Origin: Herbaspirillum sp. LeCh32-8
GTDB lineage: Bacteria; Pseudomonadota; Gammaproteobacteria; Burkholderiales; Burkholderiaceae_D
DNA length: 64,000 nucleotides
Direction: 5' to 3'
NCBI RefSeq assembly: GCF_017814915.1
Contig: NZ_JAGIPZ010000014.1
Location: forward strand, 36,821 to 100,820
Position numbers and translations under genes: made by a program. The notes under the pieces are model-generated. The model did not search any database. It had not been told where the DNA came from and was given only the letters and a program-made list of their open reading frames with translations. How positions within the stretch are numbered: the stretch's first letter is position 1; each line of letters begins with the position of its first letter. This document shows positions 1-8,061 of this stretch, in pieces.

Positions 1-35
1 GCACCTCGCAGGGCGCAGCCGGCGGCCTGTGTCGC

Positions 36-938
36 CTATGCGCCCTGATGCGTTTCAGCCCACTCGCGGCAGAACGCCAGCAGCGCCGCCAGACTGGGCG
101 AAGACGCCCGATGGCTGCTGACCACCATGTAGAAATGCCGGCGCAAGGTCGGCAGCGGCGTCGCCAGCTCCAGCAATTTCCCCGACTCGATCATGTCTTC
201 CACCACCGTGCGCGACAGGCAGCTGATGCCCAGTCCCTCGGCGGTGGCGCGCTTGATCGCCTCCGAGTTGCCGAACTCGAACGAGGAAGGCAGATGGTGC
301 AGATAAGGAATCAGCGCGTGCTCGACCGCCTCGCGCGTGCCCGACCCGGTCTCGCGCAACAGCCAGTCGGCCTCGCGCAGCGCCTTGAGCGTGACCTTGC
401 GGCCGGCTGCAGCGATCGGGTGATGCGGTGCAGCCACCACGATCAGCTCGTCGACCATCCACGGTTCCACATTGACGTTGTCGGCATGGCATGGGCCTTC
501 GATCAAACCCGCATCCACCTCGAAATTGACCACCGCGTCGACGATGTCGGCGGTATTGGCCACCAGCGCCCGCACGCGCGCGCCCGCGTGGCGCTGGCGG
601 TAGGCGGCGATCATCGCCGGCAACATGTAGCTGCCGATGGTGGTGGAGGCGCCCATGTGCAGCTCGCTGCCCGAGGCCGGATCGGCGAACTGGCGCTCGA
701 TGGTGTGCGCGGCATCCAGCATGTGGCGCGCCTGCGGCAGCAGCAGGCGGCCGCTGTCGTTGAGGACCAGACGCTTGCCGACCCGATCGAACAGTTGCAC
801 GCCGAGCAGGCTTTCCAGCTCGTTCAGCGATGCGCTGGCGGCCGACTGCGACAAGGCCACCAGTTCGGCAGCGGCAGTGGTGGTGCCTGACTGCGCCACC
901 GCCAGGAAGATTTGCAATTGCCTCAAGGTAATTTTCAT
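36..938 (-). CDS. LysR-family transcriptional regulator (YeiE-like)
   Basis: A 300-residue LysR-type regulator. The N-terminal winged helix-turn-helix (about residues 3-62, beginning MKITLRQLQIFLAVAQSG) is followed by a substrate-binding domain (about 90-290). It diverges from a YeiH-type membrane protein, the same pairing as E. coli yeiE/yeiH, so it probably controls that neighbour and itself from the AT-rich gap between them. The inducer cannot be read from sequence. Length and start are normal for the family. Family assignment is sure; the YeiE-like label rests on context and overall resemblance. Confidence 0.9.
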   Translation of the reverse strand: MKITLRQLQIFLAVAQSGTTTAAAELVALSQSAASASLNELESLLGVQLFDRVGKRLVLNDSGRLLLPQARHMLDAAHTIERQFADPASGSELHMGASTTIGSYMLPAMIAAYRQRHAGARVRALVANTADIVDAVVNFEVDAGLIEGPCHADNVNVEPWMVDELIVVAAPHHPIAAAGRKVTLKALREADWLLRETGSGTREAVEHALIPYLHHLPSSFEFGNSEAIKRATAEGLGISCLSRTVVEDMIESGKLLELATPLPTLRRHFYMVVSSHRASSPSLAALLAFCREWAETHQGA

Positions 939-1093
939 TTCTGCGCCGCCGAGATTTGCGTCCCGGCTTGGGGGACAGCCTGATGATTAACCATATAAAC
1001 AGGTTGATATTAACAAAATAACGCGTTTTTCTTTTATATCAAGCACGCGTAAAGTCGGCTCCATCAACACAACAACAGCACGTGGAGAGCGAC
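939..1093. promoter_or_regulatory. Divergent promoter/operator region, lysR-yeiH
   Basis: This 155-bp gap between two divergent genes is much more AT-rich than its surroundings, especially 985-1045. It contains partly symmetric LysR-type motifs of the T-N11-A kind, for example the imperfect palindrome GTTGATATTAAC near 1002-1013. Overlapping promoters for both genes and the regulator's binding site are expected here. No -35/-10 pair stands out clearly enough to assign. Confidence 0.45.
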
Positions 1094-2131
1094 ATGCGTA
1101 CCGCCAGCCATCCCCAAACCCTGCATCCGCTGCCCGGCCTGGCGCTGTCAGGCGCCCTCGCCTGGGCCGCCATGCGCCTGGGCGACATCCCCTGGCTGCA
1201 GGATCACGGCTTCTCGGCGCTCACCGTGGCCATCGTGTTGGGCATCCTGCTGGGCAACACCCTCTATCCTCGCCTGGGCGCCTCATGCGGCCACGGCGTG
1301 AAATTCTCCAAGCAGATGCTGCTGCGCGCGGGCATCATCCTGTACGGCTTTCGCCTGACCTTCCAGGACATCGCCCACGTCGGCGTGACCGGCGTGGTGA
1401 TCGACGCTGCCATGCTGCTGTCGACCTTCGGCCTGGCGTGGCTGGTGGGTGTCAAAGTGCTCAAGCTGGAACGCGACGCGGCGCTGCTGATCGGCGCCGG
1501 CAGCTCGATCTGCGGCGCGGCCGCGGTGATGGCCACCGAGCCGGTGCTGCGCGCCCGCAGCGAACAGGTCACGGTCGCCATCTCGACCGTAGTGATCTTC
1601 GGCTCGCTGGCGATCTTCCTCTATCCGCTGCTCTTTACGCTGCAGGCCGAACCGGCATGGGGCATGCGCCTGCCAAACTTCGGCATCTATATCGGCTCCA
1701 CCGTGCATGAAGTGGCACAGGTGCTAGCCGCGGCGCGCTCGATCGACCAGCACACCGCCGATGTCGCGGTGATCACCAAGATGGTTCGCGTGATGATGCT
1801 GGCGCCGTTCCTGCTGATGCTGTCGATGAAGGCCGGCCCGTCGGCCTCGGGCGAACGCGGCAAGCTGTCGATCCCCTGGTTCGCCTTCGCCTTCATCGGC
1901 GTGGTGGTGTTCAACTCCTTCCTGCCGCTGCCGGCTGCCCTGAACCAGATCGTGCTGCAAGCCGACACCTTCATGCTGGCCATGGCGATGGTGGCGCTGG
2001 GCCTGACCACCCACCTCTCGGCCATTCGCAGTGCCGGCATCAAGCCGCTGCTGCTGGGCGCCGTCCTGTTCGGCTGGCTGGTGGTGGGCGGCGCGCTGGT
2101 GAACGGCGCACTGGGACGCCTGCTGGCCTGA
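1094..2131 (+). CDS. YeiH/UPF0324 family integral membrane protein
   Basis: Polytopic inner-membrane protein of the YeiH (UPF0324, Cons_hypoth698) family, a putative transporter. About ten hydrophobic segments are visible, plus the family's conserved glycine-rich GAGSSICGAAAVMA and STVHEVAQV stretches. The chosen ATG at 1094 has a GGAG ribosome site at 1084-1087; an in-frame GTG at 1082 would add four residues and overlap that site. About 345 residues, normal for the family. It is transcribed away from a LysR regulator that probably controls it. The substrate is not established; relatives have been linked to sulfur-compound export. Confidence 0.88.
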   Translation: MRTASHPQTLHPLPGLALSGALAWAAMRLGDIPWLQDHGFSALTVAIVLGILLGNTLYPRLGASCGHGVKFSKQMLLRAGIILYGFRLTFQDIAHVGVTGVVIDAAMLLSTFGLAWLVGVKVLKLERDAALLIGAGSSICGAAAVMATEPVLRARSEQVTVAISTVVIFGSLAIFLYPLLFTLQAEPAWGMRLPNFGIYIGSTVHEVAQVLAAARSIDQHTADVAVITKMVRVMMLAPFLLMLSMKAGPSASGERGKLSIPWFAFAFIGVVVFNSFLPLPAALNQIVLQADTFMLAMAMVALGLTTHLSAIRSAGIKPLLLGAVLFGWLVVGGALVNGALGRLLA

Positions 2132-2152
2132 GCGCCATCCTACGCAGACAAC

Positions 2153-2187
2153 AAAAAAGCGCGGACCATCACGGTCCGCGCTTTTTT
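2153..2187. terminator. Bidirectional rho-independent terminator
   Basis: A 9-bp perfect G+C-rich stem (2159-2167 with 2173-2181) has a 5-nt loop, an A-tract before it and a T-tract after it. It lies between convergent genes and can serve both. Confidence 0.9.
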
Positions 2188-2209
2188 CATGGTGATGCTG
2201 AAGAACGCG

Positions 2210-2683
2210 TCAGTGCAGTTCGCCGCGCACCGTCAGTTCACGGATCACGCGCACGGTGTCGATGTCAGCCTCCTGGTAGGCCGAACGACGGAACTCGTTG
2301 TAGAAGGCCTCTTCACCGCCGGCGGCGGCCTCCGGCTGGCCATCGTCGTATTCGAAGCGCACGAACAGCACGCTCTCCTGCGGCTCCTCGATGGTCATGC
2401 TCATGCGCGAGGCGGCGATCTCGCCCTGCGCCGGTACCTCATAGAGCACCTGGATCTGCGGCAGGTAGGTCACCTTGTCGCGGATCACCAGCTGGCCGTA
2501 GCGCAGTTCGCGGCGCACGCTGTCCAGGTTCTTTTCATCGAGGCGGCAGTCGTCCAGATGCGGCATGAACAACTTGGGCGCCTCGGCGCGCATGACCAGG
2601 CCGCGCCACAGCTGCTCGCGGGTAAGCGTGTCGACCAGCGGGTTCAGCGGGTCGTTGATCTGGATGAGGTGATTGAATTTCAT
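2210..2683 (-). CDS. DUF1857/AtaL-like SRPBCC-fold protein
   Basis: About 157 residues, beginning MKFNHLIQINDPLNPLVDTL. This matches the DUF1857 (AtaL-like) family, which has the SRPBCC/START helix-grip fold expected to bind a small hydrophobic ligand. The reading frame stays open upstream to 2815, but that extension overlaps the start of rep and is unlike the family; the ATG at 2683 gives the family's N-terminus. It is separated from the convergent yeiH by a terminator and diverges from rep. The biological role is unknown. Confidence 0.75.
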   Translation of the reverse strand: MKFNHLIQINDPLNPLVDTLTREQLWRGLVMRAEAPKLFMPHLDDCRLDEKNLDSVRRELRYGQLVIRDKVTYLPQIQVLYEVPAQGEIAASRMSMTIEEPQESVLFVRFEYDDGQPEAAAGGEEAFYNEFRRSAYQEADIDTVRVIRELTVRGELH

Positions 2684-2740
2684 GGTTGTGCTCGTGCTCG
2701 TTGGCGACGCCTTCGTGTGGCAATTGTCCCACATCGCGGC

Positions 2741-2749
2741 TGATACAAT
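2741..2749 (+). promoter_or_regulatory. Extended -10 promoter for rep
   Basis: TGATACAAT fits the extended -10 pattern TG-N-TATAAT with one mismatch. It lies 38 bp before the rep start codon, with no good -35 box, as is usual for extended -10 promoters. Transcription would begin near 2756. Confidence 0.45.
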
Positions 2750-2786
2750 GGCGCGTTTTTCCCTGCCCTCCTGATCCTCGATCCGA

Positions 2787-4865
2787 ATGTCCGCTCCCTC
2801 CTTCGGGCTGAACAAGCCGCAAAGCGAAGCCGTCCACTACATGGCCGGCCCCTGCCTGGTGCTGGCCGGCGCCGGCTCGGGCAAGACGCGCGTGATCACG
2901 CAGAAGATCGCCCACCTGATCGAGAACTGCGGCTACGAATCGAGGAACATCGCGGCGCTGACCTTCACCAACAAGGCCGCGCTGGAAATGCAGGAACGCA
3001 TCGCCAAGCTGCTGAAGGATCCCAAGCAGGCCAAGCACCTGACGGTGTCGACCTTCCACTCGCTGGGGGTGAAAATACTGCGCCAGGAGTCCAAGCATCT
3101 GGGGTTGAAGGATCGCTTTTCAATCATGGACAGCGACGATTGTTTTTCCCTGGTGCAAGAACTGGCGGTGACCACCGACAAGGCCATCATCCGCGGCATC
3201 CAGAATTCCATCTCGCTGTGGAAGAACGGCCTGGTCGATCCCGAGGTCGCGTTGAAGAGCGCGCAGACCGAAGACGAGGCGCAGGCCGCGCGCATCTTCC
3301 GCAGCTACGTGGCCACCCTGAAGGCCTACCAGGCGGTCGACTTCGACGACCTGATCCGGCTGCCGGTGGAGCTGTTCCAGTCCAATGAAGAAGTGCGCGA
3401 CCGCTGGCAGCGCAAGCTGCGCTACCTGCTCATCGACGAATACCAGGACACCAACACCTGCCAGTACGAACTGGTGAAGCTGCTGGTGACCGGCGTGGGC
3501 AAGAAGCCCATGTTCACCGCGGTGGGCGACGACGACCAGGCCATCTACGCCTGGCGCGGCGCCACCATCGAGAACCTGAAGCTGCTGGGCGTGGATTTTC
3601 CCAACCTGCACCTGATCAAGCTGGAGCAAAACTACCGCTCCAGCACGCGCATCCTGCAGGCGGCCAACGCGGTGATTTCCAACAACCCCAAGCTGTTCGA
3701 CAAGACCTTGTGGTCCGAGCACGGCCTGGGCGATCCGATCTCGGTGATGGCGATGGACGATGAAGAATCCGAAGCCGACCAGATCGCCATTTCCCTCTCG
3801 GCGCACCGCTTCGAGCGGCGCGCCAAGTTCGCCGACTACGCCATCCTGTACCGCGGCAACCACCAGGCGCGCATCCTCGAAAAAGCGCTGCGCCGCGAAC
3901 GCATTCCCTACGTGATGTCGGGCGGCCAGAGCTACTTCGACCGCGCCGAGATCAAGGACATCATCGCCTACCTGCGCCTGATCGCGAACCAGGACGACGA
4001 CCCCGCCTTCATCCGCGCGGTGACCACGCCGCGCCGCGGCGTCGGCCAGGCCACACTGGAGGTGCTGGGCACGCTGGCCGGCCAGTGGCAGTGCTCGCTG
4101 TTCGAGGCGGTCTACAAGGGCGGCCTGGAAGACAAGCTGACCGACCGCCAGCTGCTGCCGCTGCGCAAGTTCTGCGACTTCATCAACTCGCTGGAGTCGC
4201 GCGCGACCCGCCCCGGCCCCTCGGGCAGCGGCGAGAACGCGGGCAAGGTGCTGGACGACATGATGGAAGCCATCAACTACGAGTTCTACCTCTACGACAG
4301 CTTCGAGGAGCGCGCGGCGCAGGCGCGCTGGCAGAACGTGGTGGACTTCACCAACTGGTTGAAAGAACGCGCCTGCGGCGGACGCGATCGCGACGGCGAG
4401 GAAAAGAACCTGCTCGAGATCACCCAGATGGTGGCGCTGATGAGCATGCTGGAAGGCAAGGACGAAGAGCAGGACGCGGTGCGCATGTCGACGCTGCACG
4501 CCTCCAAGGGACTGGAGTTTCCGCACGTGTTCCTGGTCGGCGTGGAAGAAGGCATCCTGCCACACAAGGGCGACCCCGACACGCCGCCGGACGCGGCCGC
4601 AGCGCGCGTGGAGGAAGAGCGCCGCCTGATGTACGTCGGCATCACGCGTGCGCAGCGCTCGCTGCACATCTCCTGGTGCAAGCGCCGCAAGCGCGCCAAG
4701 GAAATCATCGAGTGCCAGATCTCGCGCTTCGTGAAAGAGATGCGACTGGATGAAGGCACCGCGATCCCGCTGGAAGAGGAAAAGATCACGCCGCAGGCGC
4801 GCCTGGCCAACCTGAAGGCGCTGCTGGCCAAACCCAAGCCGGCGCCCGATCCCGATCCGGCCTGA
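2787..4865 (+). CDS. rep: ATP-dependent DNA helicase Rep (UvrD/Rep family)
   Basis: A 692-residue superfamily 1A 3'-5' helicase that helps replication forks past protein blocks. Motifs are complete: Walker A AGAGSGKT (27-34), DEYQDT (about 217-222), GDDDQAIYAWRGA (about 247-259), QNYRSS (about 281), TLHASKGLEF (about 569) and VGITRAQ (about 616). Length and the DDDQAIYAW form agree with Rep better than UvrD, which is longer and usually has DDDQSIY. It is a single gene reading away from the AtaL-like gene. No strong ribosome site is visible. Confidence 0.92.
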   Translation: MSAPSFGLNKPQSEAVHYMAGPCLVLAGAGSGKTRVITQKIAHLIENCGYESRNIAALTFTNKAALEMQERIAKLLKDPKQAKHLTVSTFHSLGVKILRQESKHLGLKDRFSIMDSDDCFSLVQELAVTTDKAIIRGIQNSISLWKNGLVDPEVALKSAQTEDEAQAARIFRSYVATLKAYQAVDFDDLIRLPVELFQSNEEVRDRWQRKLRYLLIDEYQDTNTCQYELVKLLVTGVGKKPMFTAVGDDDQAIYAWRGATIENLKLLGVDFPNLHLIKLEQNYRSSTRILQAANAVISNNPKLFDKTLWSEHGLGDPISVMAMDDEESEADQIAISLSAHRFERRAKFADYAILYRGNHQARILEKALRRERIPYVMSGGQSYFDRAEIKDIIAYLRLIANQDDDPAFIRAVTTPRRGVGQATLEVLGTLAGQWQCSLFEAVYKGGLEDKLTDRQLLPLRKFCDFINSLESRATRPGPSGSGENAGKVLDDMMEAINYEFYLYDSFEERAAQARWQNVVDFTNWLKERACGGRDRDGEEKNLLEITQMVALMSMLEGKDEEQDAVRMSTLHASKGLEFPHVFLVGVEEGILPHKGDPDTPPDAAAARVEEERRLMYVGITRAQRSLHISWCKRRKRAKEIIECQISRFVKEMRLDEGTAIPLEEEKITPQARLANLKALLAKPKPAPDPDPA

Positions 4866-5149
4866 GGGCAAGGGCTTGCGCACAAAGATTTCCGCTTTCA
4901 CAACTTTGCCCGCACTTTTCTCCGGCCAACGGCGGTGATTGCGGCGAAAACGTGGTTTCGGCGGAATTTATTTACGGATTTCACCCGCAATTGCCCGCCT
5001 GCGCGGCTCAGCGGTTTACAATCTCGCCTGCAAAAAAATCGCAGAGTTTCAAACAAGAAATATTCGTCGCCGCATCCTGCAGTGCGCTGATGCAGTCCAC
5101 CGCGGCCGGCTGCGATTCAATCAACCATTCAACCTAGGAACGCCTGAAG

Positions 5150-5956
5150 ATGATCAAGATGTTTTCCCGCTACGCCCGCGCGCTGGCGCTGACCGCCGGC
5201 TTCGTCGGCATGCTGGGCCTGGCCGCCTGCGGCAAGCAGGAAGAGAAGGCCGCCGCGCCGCAAGCCGCGGCCCAGCCGCGCGTCTACCTGGTCGGCGTGG
5301 AGTCGGCCTATGCACCGTTCTCCTCGGAAAACGAACAGAAGACCGTGGTCGGTTTCGACATCGACGTCATGAAGGCGCTGGCCAAGAAGATCGGCATCGA
5401 AGTGAAGTTCGTGCCGACCCCGTTCGAGAGCATCTTCAACTCGCTGGCGCAGGGCGACCTGGACCTGCTGATCTCGGCCATCACCATCACCGACGAGCGC
5501 AAGAAGTCGGTCAGCTTCTCCGATCCGTACTTCGTGGCGACCCAGGCCATCGCCGTGCCGGCCGCTGACACCAAGGTCACCAAGATGGGCGACCTGAAGA
5601 CCCTGACCGTGGGCACCCAGAGCGGCACCTCCGGCGACGAGCTGGTGCAGCAGGTGCTGGGCCAGAACAGCGCCAAGATCAAGCGCTTCGAATCGACCCC
5701 GCTGGCGCTGAAGGAACTGGAAGGCGGCGGCGTGGATGCGGTCGTGGCCGACGAGCCGGTGGTGAAGAACTACATCGCCAACAACCCCAACAGCAAGCTG
5801 CGCACCGTCAACGACAGCACCTTCCCGAAGGAAGACTACGGCATCGCCGTGCGCAAGGACGATCCGGAACTGCTGGCCAAGGTCAACAAGGCGCTGGCCG
5901 AGATGAAGGCTGACGGCAGCTTCGCCGCCATCAGCGCGCAGTACTTCGGCAAGTAA
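5150..5956 (+). CDS. Amino-acid ABC transporter substrate-binding lipoprotein (copy 1)
   Basis: A 268-residue periplasmic binding protein of family 3 (SBP_bac_3). The signal peptide ends in a lipobox (GLAAC at about 23-27), so it should be lipid-anchored. The body carries the family signatures GFDIDVMKALAKKIG and LLISAITITDERKKSVSFS, typical of binders of polar or basic amino acids. An AGGAA ribosome site lies at 5136-5140. A paralogue follows (6232-7038) and then a permease (7273-8016), so these probably form one uptake system. The exact ligand is unknown. A terminator after this gene suggests it is made in excess over the permease. Confidence 0.88.
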   Translation: MIKMFSRYARALALTAGFVGMLGLAACGKQEEKAAAPQAAAQPRVYLVGVESAYAPFSSENEQKTVVGFDIDVMKALAKKIGIEVKFVPTPFESIFNSLAQGDLDLLISAITITDERKKSVSFSDPYFVATQAIAVPAADTKVTKMGDLKTLTVGTQSGTSGDELVQQVLGQNSAKIKRFESTPLALKELEGGGVDAVVADEPVVKNYIANNPNSKLRTVNDSTFPKEDYGIAVRKDDPELLAKVNKALAEMKADGSFAAISAQYFGK

Positions 5957-6002
5957 GCCGAGCCCCTTCGGCGCATCGCTCCGCGCCGCGCAACACCCTC
6001 GA

Positions 6003-6036
6003 CAGGCCTTGTCTCAACGACAAGGCCTGTTTGCTT
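6003..6036 (+). terminator. Rho-independent terminator after the first binding-protein gene
   Basis: A 10-bp perfect stem (6003-6012 with 6020-6029) with a 7-nt loop is followed by TTTGCTTT. It lies between the two paralogous binding-protein genes and probably limits read-through. Confidence 0.7.
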
Positions 6037-6231
6037 TGGGCGGGCCATTCGATGGATTCAAAGGGGATTCTCGTCGACCGGCGGCGCTGCGCTGGTAGCT
6101 TTTCAGGATTAACCAAGGATCTGCAGTAGCTGCAGCCGAGAACGATTGTTCCGCCGGCAATGCGTGTGAGAATGCCGCGCGACTGCCGCCGGCGGTCCGC
6201 CGCCTCCATCGTCTTCCGGGAGTCCAACGCC

Positions 6232-7038
6232 ATGTCCGCCACCATCACCCGCTTCACCCTGCCTCTGTTGCTGCTGTGCGCCGCCCTGTTGAGCGCCTGC
6301 GACAAATCGTCCCCTGCGCCTTCTTCCTCGCCTGCCGCCGCCGCGCAGGCGCAGCAGGTCTATCGCGTCGGCACGGACGCCGCCTATGCGCCGATGGAGA
6401 TGATGGTCGACGGCAAGCAGCCGACCGGTTTCGACATCGACCTGATGAGCGCCATTGCAGAACGCGGCGGCTTTCGTATCGAGTTCATCAACACGCCGTT
6501 CGAAAGCATCTTCAATTCGCTGCTGCAGGGCGACCGCGACCTGCTGATTTCCGCCATCACGATCACGCCCGAACGCCTGCGCAGCGTCAGCTTTTCCGAG
6601 CCCTATTTCGAAGCGCGTCAACTAATCGTCACCGTCGGCGGGCAACTGCGCGTGCGCGGCGCAGGAGACTTGTCCGGATTGAAAGTCGGCGTACAAAGCG
6701 CCACCACCGGCGACATCGCCATGCAAAAACTGCTGGGCCGCAACAACACGGCGATCCGCCGCTTCGAGTCGATGCCGCTGGCGCTGGCCGAACTGACGGC
6801 CGGCGGCGTCGACGCGGTGGTCGGCGATGAGGCGGTGGTGCGGCATTTCATCGCCGGCAGCAAGGGTGCCGGGCCGGCCTACCGCATCGTCGCCGACGAC
6901 AACTTCGGTAAGGAGTATTACGGCATCGCCGTGCGCCCCGGCGACCAGGCGCTGCTGGAGCGCATCAACCGCGGCCTGGCGGCGGTGCGCGCGGACGGCA
7001 CCTACGAGCGCATCCGCGCGCGCTATTTCGGCTCATAA
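6232..7038 (+). CDS. Amino-acid ABC transporter substrate-binding lipoprotein (copy 2)
   Basis: A 268-residue paralogue of the preceding binding protein, with the same length and conserved cores (GFDIDLMSAIAERGG, PFESIFNSLLQGDRDLL). The signal peptide ends in a lipobox (LLSAC, about 18-22). The ATG at 6232 has a GGGAG site at 6218-6222; the frame stays open upstream to 6160, but that extension lacks a signal-peptide character. The sequences have diverged well beyond a recent duplication. It precedes the permease gene by 234 bp. The ligand probably overlaps with that of copy 1. Confidence 0.85.
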   Translation: MSATITRFTLPLLLLCAALLSACDKSSPAPSSSPAAAAQAQQVYRVGTDAAYAPMEMMVDGKQPTGFDIDLMSAIAERGGFRIEFINTPFESIFNSLLQGDRDLLISAITITPERLRSVSFSEPYFEARQLIVTVGGQLRVRGAGDLSGLKVGVQSATTGDIAMQKLLGRNNTAIRRFESMPLALAELTAGGVDAVVGDEAVVRHFIAGSKGAGPAYRIVADDNFGKEYYGIAVRPGDQALLERINRGLAAVRADGTYERIRARYFGS

Positions 7039-7272
7039 GGCTGCCCCTTCCGGAGCGCCCGCCCCTGCTCCGACGCCCCCCTGCGGGGAATGCCGCCGCG
7101 CGCCGGGCGTTGCCAAACGCCACGCTCGGTGGCCGCGACGCTTTACCTGACCCACCCCGCCATATAAACTAACGCCCGCGCAGGAACGCCATCGGCCTTT
7201 CCACGGCCGCCGACCCGCTCGCATGCAGCCGGTCCGGCAGCAGCGTTCCTTTCCCCACTCCTTGAGTTCACC

Positions 7273-8016
7273 ATGGATTTTCGCTGGAGCATCATCCAGG
7301 GCTACGCCCCTCTGTTTGCCAAAGGCCTGGTCGCGACCATACAGGTATCGCTGATCGGCATCGTGATCGGCACCGTGATCGGCCTGCTGGTGGGCATGCT
7401 GCGGCTGTCCACTGTGGCCCACGGCCCGTGGCGCTGGCCGCTGCGCATCGCGCGCTGGATCGCCGGCTTTTACGTCGCCTTCTTCCGCGGCACCCCGCTG
7501 TTCGTGCAGATCATGCTGATCCACTTCGCGCTGATGCCGATGCTGGTGCATCCCGAACACGGCCTGATCATCTCGGGCGAGCTGGCGCGCGTGATCAAGC
7601 AGGACTACGGCGCCTTCCTGTCGGGCACGGTGGCGCTGTCGCTCAATGCCGGCGCTTATATTTCGGAAATCTTCCGCGCCGGCATCCAATCCATCGAGCG
7701 CGGCCAGTCGTACGCCGCCGCCAGCCTGGGCATGAACTACGGCCTGACGATGCGCTATGTGGTGCTGCCGCAGGCTTTTCGCCGCATGCTGCCGCCGCTG
7801 GGCAACGAAGCCATCACCCTGCTCAAGGATTCCTCGCTGGTCTCTGCCATCGGCCTGGCCGAACTGGCCTATGCCGCGCGCACCGTGGCCGGCACCTATG
7901 CCCGCTACTGGGAACCGTACATCACCATCTCGGTGGTCTACTTCTCCATGACCATCCTCCTGGCGCTGCTGGTGTCGCGCTTGGAAAACAAGTACAGCGC
8001 GCCGCATCGCCGCTGA
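7273..8016 (+). CDS. Amino-acid ABC transporter permease (HisM/GlnP type)
   Basis: A 247-residue inner-membrane permease with the HisMQ/GlnP N-terminal region, about five membrane segments, and the ATPase-contact loop (SYAAASLGMNYGLTMRYVVLPQAFRRMLP) that marks polar amino-acid permeases. The conserved FFRGTPLFVQ motif is present. It should transport for the two upstream binding proteins. No ATP-binding subunit is encoded next to it, which is unusual; the next gene is a flavoprotein, so the ATPase must be shared or encoded elsewhere. Confidence 0.88.
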   Translation: MDFRWSIIQGYAPLFAKGLVATIQVSLIGIVIGTVIGLLVGMLRLSTVAHGPWRWPLRIARWIAGFYVAFFRGTPLFVQIMLIHFALMPMLVHPEHGLIISGELARVIKQDYGAFLSGTVALSLNAGAYISEIFRAGIQSIERGQSYAAASLGMNYGLTMRYVVLPQAFRRMLPPLGNEAITLLKDSSLVSAIGLAELAYAARTVAGTYARYWEPYITISVVYFSMTILLALLVSRLENKYSAPHRR

Positions 8017-8037
8017 TCCTTCCGATATCGCAAGACC

Positions 8038-8061
8038 GCGCGCAACGTTATCATTGCGCGC
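8038..8061 (+). promoter_or_regulatory. Hairpin abutting the start codon of the flavoprotein gene
   Basis: A perfect 8-bp inverted repeat (GCGCGCAA at 8038-8045 with TTGCGCGC at 8054-8061) has an 8-nt loop. Its right arm ends directly at the ATG at 8062, and no Shine-Dalgarno sequence is visible. The fold would cover the translation start. It may be translational control or, less likely, a weak end to the permease transcript, since there is no T-tract. Confidence 0.4.

Noticed and set aside
3120..4901. A 593-codon minus-strand frame opposite rep
   Set aside because: Antisense shadow of a clear helicase gene.
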